Source of the DNA: Mycolicibacterium neworleansense
GTDB lineage: Bacteria; Actinomycetota; Actinomycetes; Mycobacteriales; Mycobacteriaceae
Assembly: GCF_001245615.1 (NCBI RefSeq)
Contig: NZ_CWKH01000003.1
Span: 620,001 to 684,000 of the forward strand
Direction of reading: 5' to 3'
Length of the DNA stretch: 64,000 bases
The position numbers were made by a program, and so were the translations under genes. The notes beneath the pieces were generated by a model, which made no database searches, was not told where the DNA came from, and was given only the letters and a program-made list of their open reading frames with translations. Below are positions 59,757 to 64,000 of this stretch, one piece after another. Numbering within the stretch: the stretch's first letter is position 1; each line of letters begins with the position of its first letter.

Positions 59757-60802
59757 CCTATCGGGTCGTGCAGTGGACCACGGGCAACGTCGGCCGCAAG
59801 TCGGTCCACGCCATCGTCGCGAATGCGGACCTCGAGCTCGTCGGCTGCTACGCCTGGGCACCCGACAAGGTGGGCAAGGACGTCGGCGACCTCTGCGGCA
59901 TCGAACCGCTGGGCGTGGCAGCCACCGACGACGCCGACGCGCTGCTGGCCCTGCAGCCGGACTGCGTCGTCTACAACCCGATGTTCGCCGACGTCGACGT
60001 ACTGGTCCGCATTCTCGGCGCCGGCATCAACGTCGTCACCACGTCCGAGTTCATCAACGGGCACGGCCTGGGCAAGGGTCGCGATCGTGTCATCGACGCC
60101 TGTGAACGAGGCGGCTCAACCATTTTCGGCAGCGGCATCAACCCGGGCTTCATCCAGTTGTTCGCCGTCGTCACCGCAGGCATCTCTGATCGCATCGACC
60201 GGATCTCCATCCTGGAGTCGTTCGACACCACGATCTACAACTCGCCGGCCACCGAGATCCCGATGGGCTTCGGTTATCCCATCGACCACCCAGACCTGCC
60301 GGCCATCACCGAGAAGGGGTCGGGCATCTTCCGGGAAGCGGTCCAGCTGGTTGCCGGCGATCTCGGCGTCGAACTCGACGGTATCCGGTGCGACCCCAGC
60401 TATTCCCAGACCACCGAAGACCTGGATCTGCCCGGCGACTGGACCATCGCCGCCGGCTGCGTCGCCGGCATCGACGTCCGGTGGATCGGCACGGCCGGCG
60501 GGCGGGATGTGATCGAGATCCGCGGCGTATGGACCAAAGGCCAGTCGCTGGAACCGGCCTGGTCGACGACGTTCGGTTACACGGTCACCGTGGAGGGCAG
60601 GCCGACGATCAAGAGCACCTTGAGCTTCGAACCTCCCCCGGACTTCGTAGCCGAAACCATCGAGGACTTCATCATGCTCGGGCTGACGATCACCGCCATG
60701 CCCGCAATCACCGCGATCCCCACCGTGGTGGCTGCGCCCCCGGGCATCGCCACCTACAACGACCTGCCCCTACTACTGCCCCGAGGTGTGCTCAATGTCT
60801 GA
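59753..60802 (+). CDS. DapB-like NAD(P)-dependent dehydrogenase, amine-dehydrogenase-like
   Basis: A 349-residue paralogue of the 51322 gene product, opening YRVVQWTTGNVGRKSVHAIV. After the Rossmann strand INVVTTSEF a Glu (about residue 103) is kept, at the place where native amine dehydrogenases have their catalytic Glu. It may oxidise an amine or reduce a ketone made by the P450, but this is inference. ATG 59753 overlaps the P450 stop. The last eight bases overlap the following paralogue. Confidence 0.8.
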   Translation: MTYRVVQWTTGNVGRKSVHAIVANADLELVGCYAWAPDKVGKDVGDLCGIEPLGVAATDDADALLALQPDCVVYNPMFADVDVLVRILGAGINVVTTSEFINGHGLGKGRDRVIDACERGGSTIFGSGINPGFIQLFAVVTAGISDRIDRISILESFDTTIYNSPATEIPMGFGYPIDHPDLPAITEKGSGIFREAVQLVAGDLGVELDGIRCDPSYSQTTEDLDLPGDWTIAAGCVAGIDVRWIGTAGGRDVIEIRGVWTKGQSLEPAWSTTFGYTVTVEGRPTIKSTLSFEPPPDFVAETIEDFIMLGLTITAMPAITAIPTVVAAPPGIATYNDLPLLLPRGVLNV

Positions 60803-61849
60803 CAAGACCTACCGGATCATCCAGTGGATGACCGGCGACGTGGGCCAAGTCGGCCTTCGGCACTTCGCCGAGAGCCCGGTATTCGACCTCGTCGGAGTCC
60901 TGGTGCACTCACCGGAAAAGGTTGGCAAAGACGCCGGAGACATCGTCGGTATCGCGCCGACCGGCGTGATCGCCACAGACGATGTCGAATCCATGATCGC
61001 GACGGACGCGGATTGTGTGTTCTACACGCCGGTGATCATGGATGTCGAAACCGTCTGCCGGCTCTTGCGTTCCGGCAAGAACGTCGTCACCACCAGTGGG
61101 TTCTTCCATCCATCACCGGATTTCGCAGCCGATGGCGAGAAGATCCGGGCCGCCTGCCAAGGCGGCGGTACGTCGTTTCACGGCGGAGGTATCCACCCGG
61201 GCTATGCGGGCGACATTCTGCCACTCACGCTGGCGCGCGTGATGAGCAGAATCGACCAGATCCAGGTGTACGAGGTCGTCGACGTTCTGAAAGACGCGCC
61301 GATGGACCACATCGACTGGATGGGATTCGGCAAGGACAAGGACAAATTCCTCACCGAGCCAACCATTCTGGGCCTCGGCCTGCCGTTCTTCGCGCAGTCC
61401 ATGCACATGATCGCCGACGGCCTCGGCGTGAGCATCGATGAAGTGACCGCCGCCGAAGTCAGCGTCGCGACCGCCGCCGAGGACATCCCCCACGACGAGG
61501 GCGCGATCCCGAAGGGTACCGTCGCGGCGCAGCGGCACGAATGGACCGCATGGGTGGGTGGGCAGCCACTGATCGTCTTCCACGCGATCTACGTGACCGC
61601 GGGCCCCGACAAGCTTCAACCGGCGTGGGATTGGGGCGAGACGCGGTACCGGATCGTGATCGACGGCGACCCGCCTACCGAGCTGACCCTCAAAGGCGTG
61701 ACGCATGCCGACGGCACCATGGCACACCCCGGCTACAACTGGACGGCCATGGGAGCGATCAATGCGATTCCCGACGTGTGCGACGCTGCACCGGGTTGGG
61801 TCACCCACTTCGACCTCGGCCTGGTGAAGCCGAGGAGACTGGTGCGCGC

Positions 61850-61853
<4 letters not shown>
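60795..61853 (+). CDS. DapB-like NAD(P)-dependent dehydrogenase, second tandem copy
   Basis: A 352-residue protein starting MSDKTYRIIQWMTGDVGQVG. It is clearly related to the preceding gene product but diverged; the Glu after KNVVTTS is replaced by Gly (TTSGFFHPS), so chemistry may differ. A heteromeric complex with the preceding protein is possible. ATG 60795 overlaps the upstream stop by eight bases; GTG 60786 is an alternative. It overlaps the next gene by four bases. Confidence 0.8.
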
Positions 61854-63467
<1,614 letters not shown>

Positions 63468-63477
63468 AGGAACCCGA

Positions 63478-64000
63478 ATGCTCATCCAAGATCTGCCGGC
63501 ACTCGACTACAGGACGATGGTGACCGACTCGATGCCGGCGAAGTCCGCATGCTGGCGTTCAGCATCCTGCTGGCGGGCACCGACACCACCCGTACCCAGC
63601 TGGGCGCGTCGATGCAGGTGCTGTGTGACCATCCGGAGCAGTGGGCATTGCTGCGCGACCGCCCCGAACTCGCAATGAACGCCGTGCACGAGACCATGCG
63701 CCATTCACCCTCGATGTGCAGCACGCTTCGCAGTGTCACCGAGGATGCCACGGTCGGCGAATACACCTTCCCGGCCGGCACTTTCATCATCGTGAACACC
63801 TATGCAGCCAATCGGGATCCGGCGATCTACGACGACCCGACTCGGTTCGACATCACCCGCGACGATCCACCACCCATCCTGACGTTCGGTGGCGGAGCCC
63901 ACTATTGTCTGGGCGCGAGCCTGGCCAGACGTGAGCTGTCCGAAGCGCTCAAGATTCTCTCCCACCGCATGCTCAACCCACGTCGCACCGGACCCTCGCC
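63478..64000 (+). pseudogene. Cytochrome P450 remnant lacking its N-terminal half, continues past window end
   Basis: An ATG at 63478 with AAGGAA upstream opens MLIQDLPALDYR, which soon leaves the P450 frame. In another frame, from about 63510, the sequence reads QDDGDRLDAGEVRMLAFSIL, LAGTDTTRTQLG (I-helix), HETMRHSP (ExxR) and FGGGAHYCLGASLARRELSE (heme loop). So the segment before the I-helix, some 200 residues, is missing with a frame change at the joint. The gene runs off the end of the window, so its 3' status is unknown. Confidence 0.75.

Noticed and set aside
63482..63799. Minus-strand 105-codon frame over the last P450
   Set aside because: Shadow of the P450 remnant, whose heme-loop and I-helix motifs are clear on the plus strand.

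Overview
The window looks like a chromosomal segment of a rapidly growing mycobacterium (Mycolicibacterium type). The reasons are high GC, GTG-rich starts, four-base start/stop overlaps, a sigK-rskA locus arranged as in M. tuberculosis Rv0449c-Rv0444c, an MmpS/MmpL pair, many FadE/FadD enzymes, P450s, and a mycofactocin-type short-chain dehydrogenase.

Layout. 1-4.7 kb: the end of a flavin amine oxidase gene, DUF1365, a cyclopropane synthase (ufaA1-like), DUF1295, sigK and rskA, all overlapping on the plus strand. 4.8-13.6 kb: an hchA-type chaperone/deglycase, a DinB protein, a small membrane protein with MmpL and MmpS divergent from a MarR regulator, an SRPBCC protein, and a large membrane-anchored protein with an RsdA-like domain and a YDRWG pentapeptide repeat. 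13.7-16.5 kb: tRNA-Arg(CCT) carrying a decayed integrative element bounded by 26-bp att repeats, with a broken excisionase, a broken integrase and two lower-GC membrane proteins. 16.6-18.1 kb: an unrecognised soluble/four-TM two-gene module next to attR. 18.1-19.4 kb: a divergent rhodanese lipoprotein/DUF1326 pair sharing two copies of a CsoR/RicR-like operator. 19.4-28.9 kb: an SDR, a His/Gly-rich secreted peptide, a thiolase/carotenoid-oxygenase/double-HxlR operon, a chloramphenicol-type exporter with a possible leader peptide, an Hsp20 gene preceded by a CIRCE element, and small housekeeping-type genes.

28.9-47.8 kb is one large catabolic locus. Eleven overlapping minus-strand genes (SDR, Rieske oxygenase, LLM flavin enzyme, Baeyer-Villiger-type monooxygenase, TauD-type dioxygenase, SDR, CoA-transferase, four acyl-CoA dehydrogenases) diverge from a plus-strand operon (SMP-30-like lactonase, GntR regulator, acyl-CoA ligase, SDR, acyl-CoA ligase). 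The shared promoter region holds two copies of a TTGTCyGGACwA operator. The inferred theme is oxygenation, lactone formation and opening, CoA activation and beta-oxidation of an unidentified hydrophobic acid.

47.8-51.3 kb: an frdABCD fumarate reductase operon with a small Cys-rich protein and a CRP-type site upstream. 51.3-53.2 kb: a DapB-like dehydrogenase and an SDR on the minus strand. 53.4-64 kb: the most unusual region. Two nearly identical multi-TM proteins, a TetR regulator, two single-TM microproteins, a NorD-type VWA protein, a NorQ-type AAA+ ATPase and a 137-residue anchored protein form a putative membrane enzyme with a dedicated NorQ/NorD maturation pair. A P450, two DapB-like dehydrogenases, a VOC protein and two P450 pseudogenes (one nonsense codon, one large deletion) follow.
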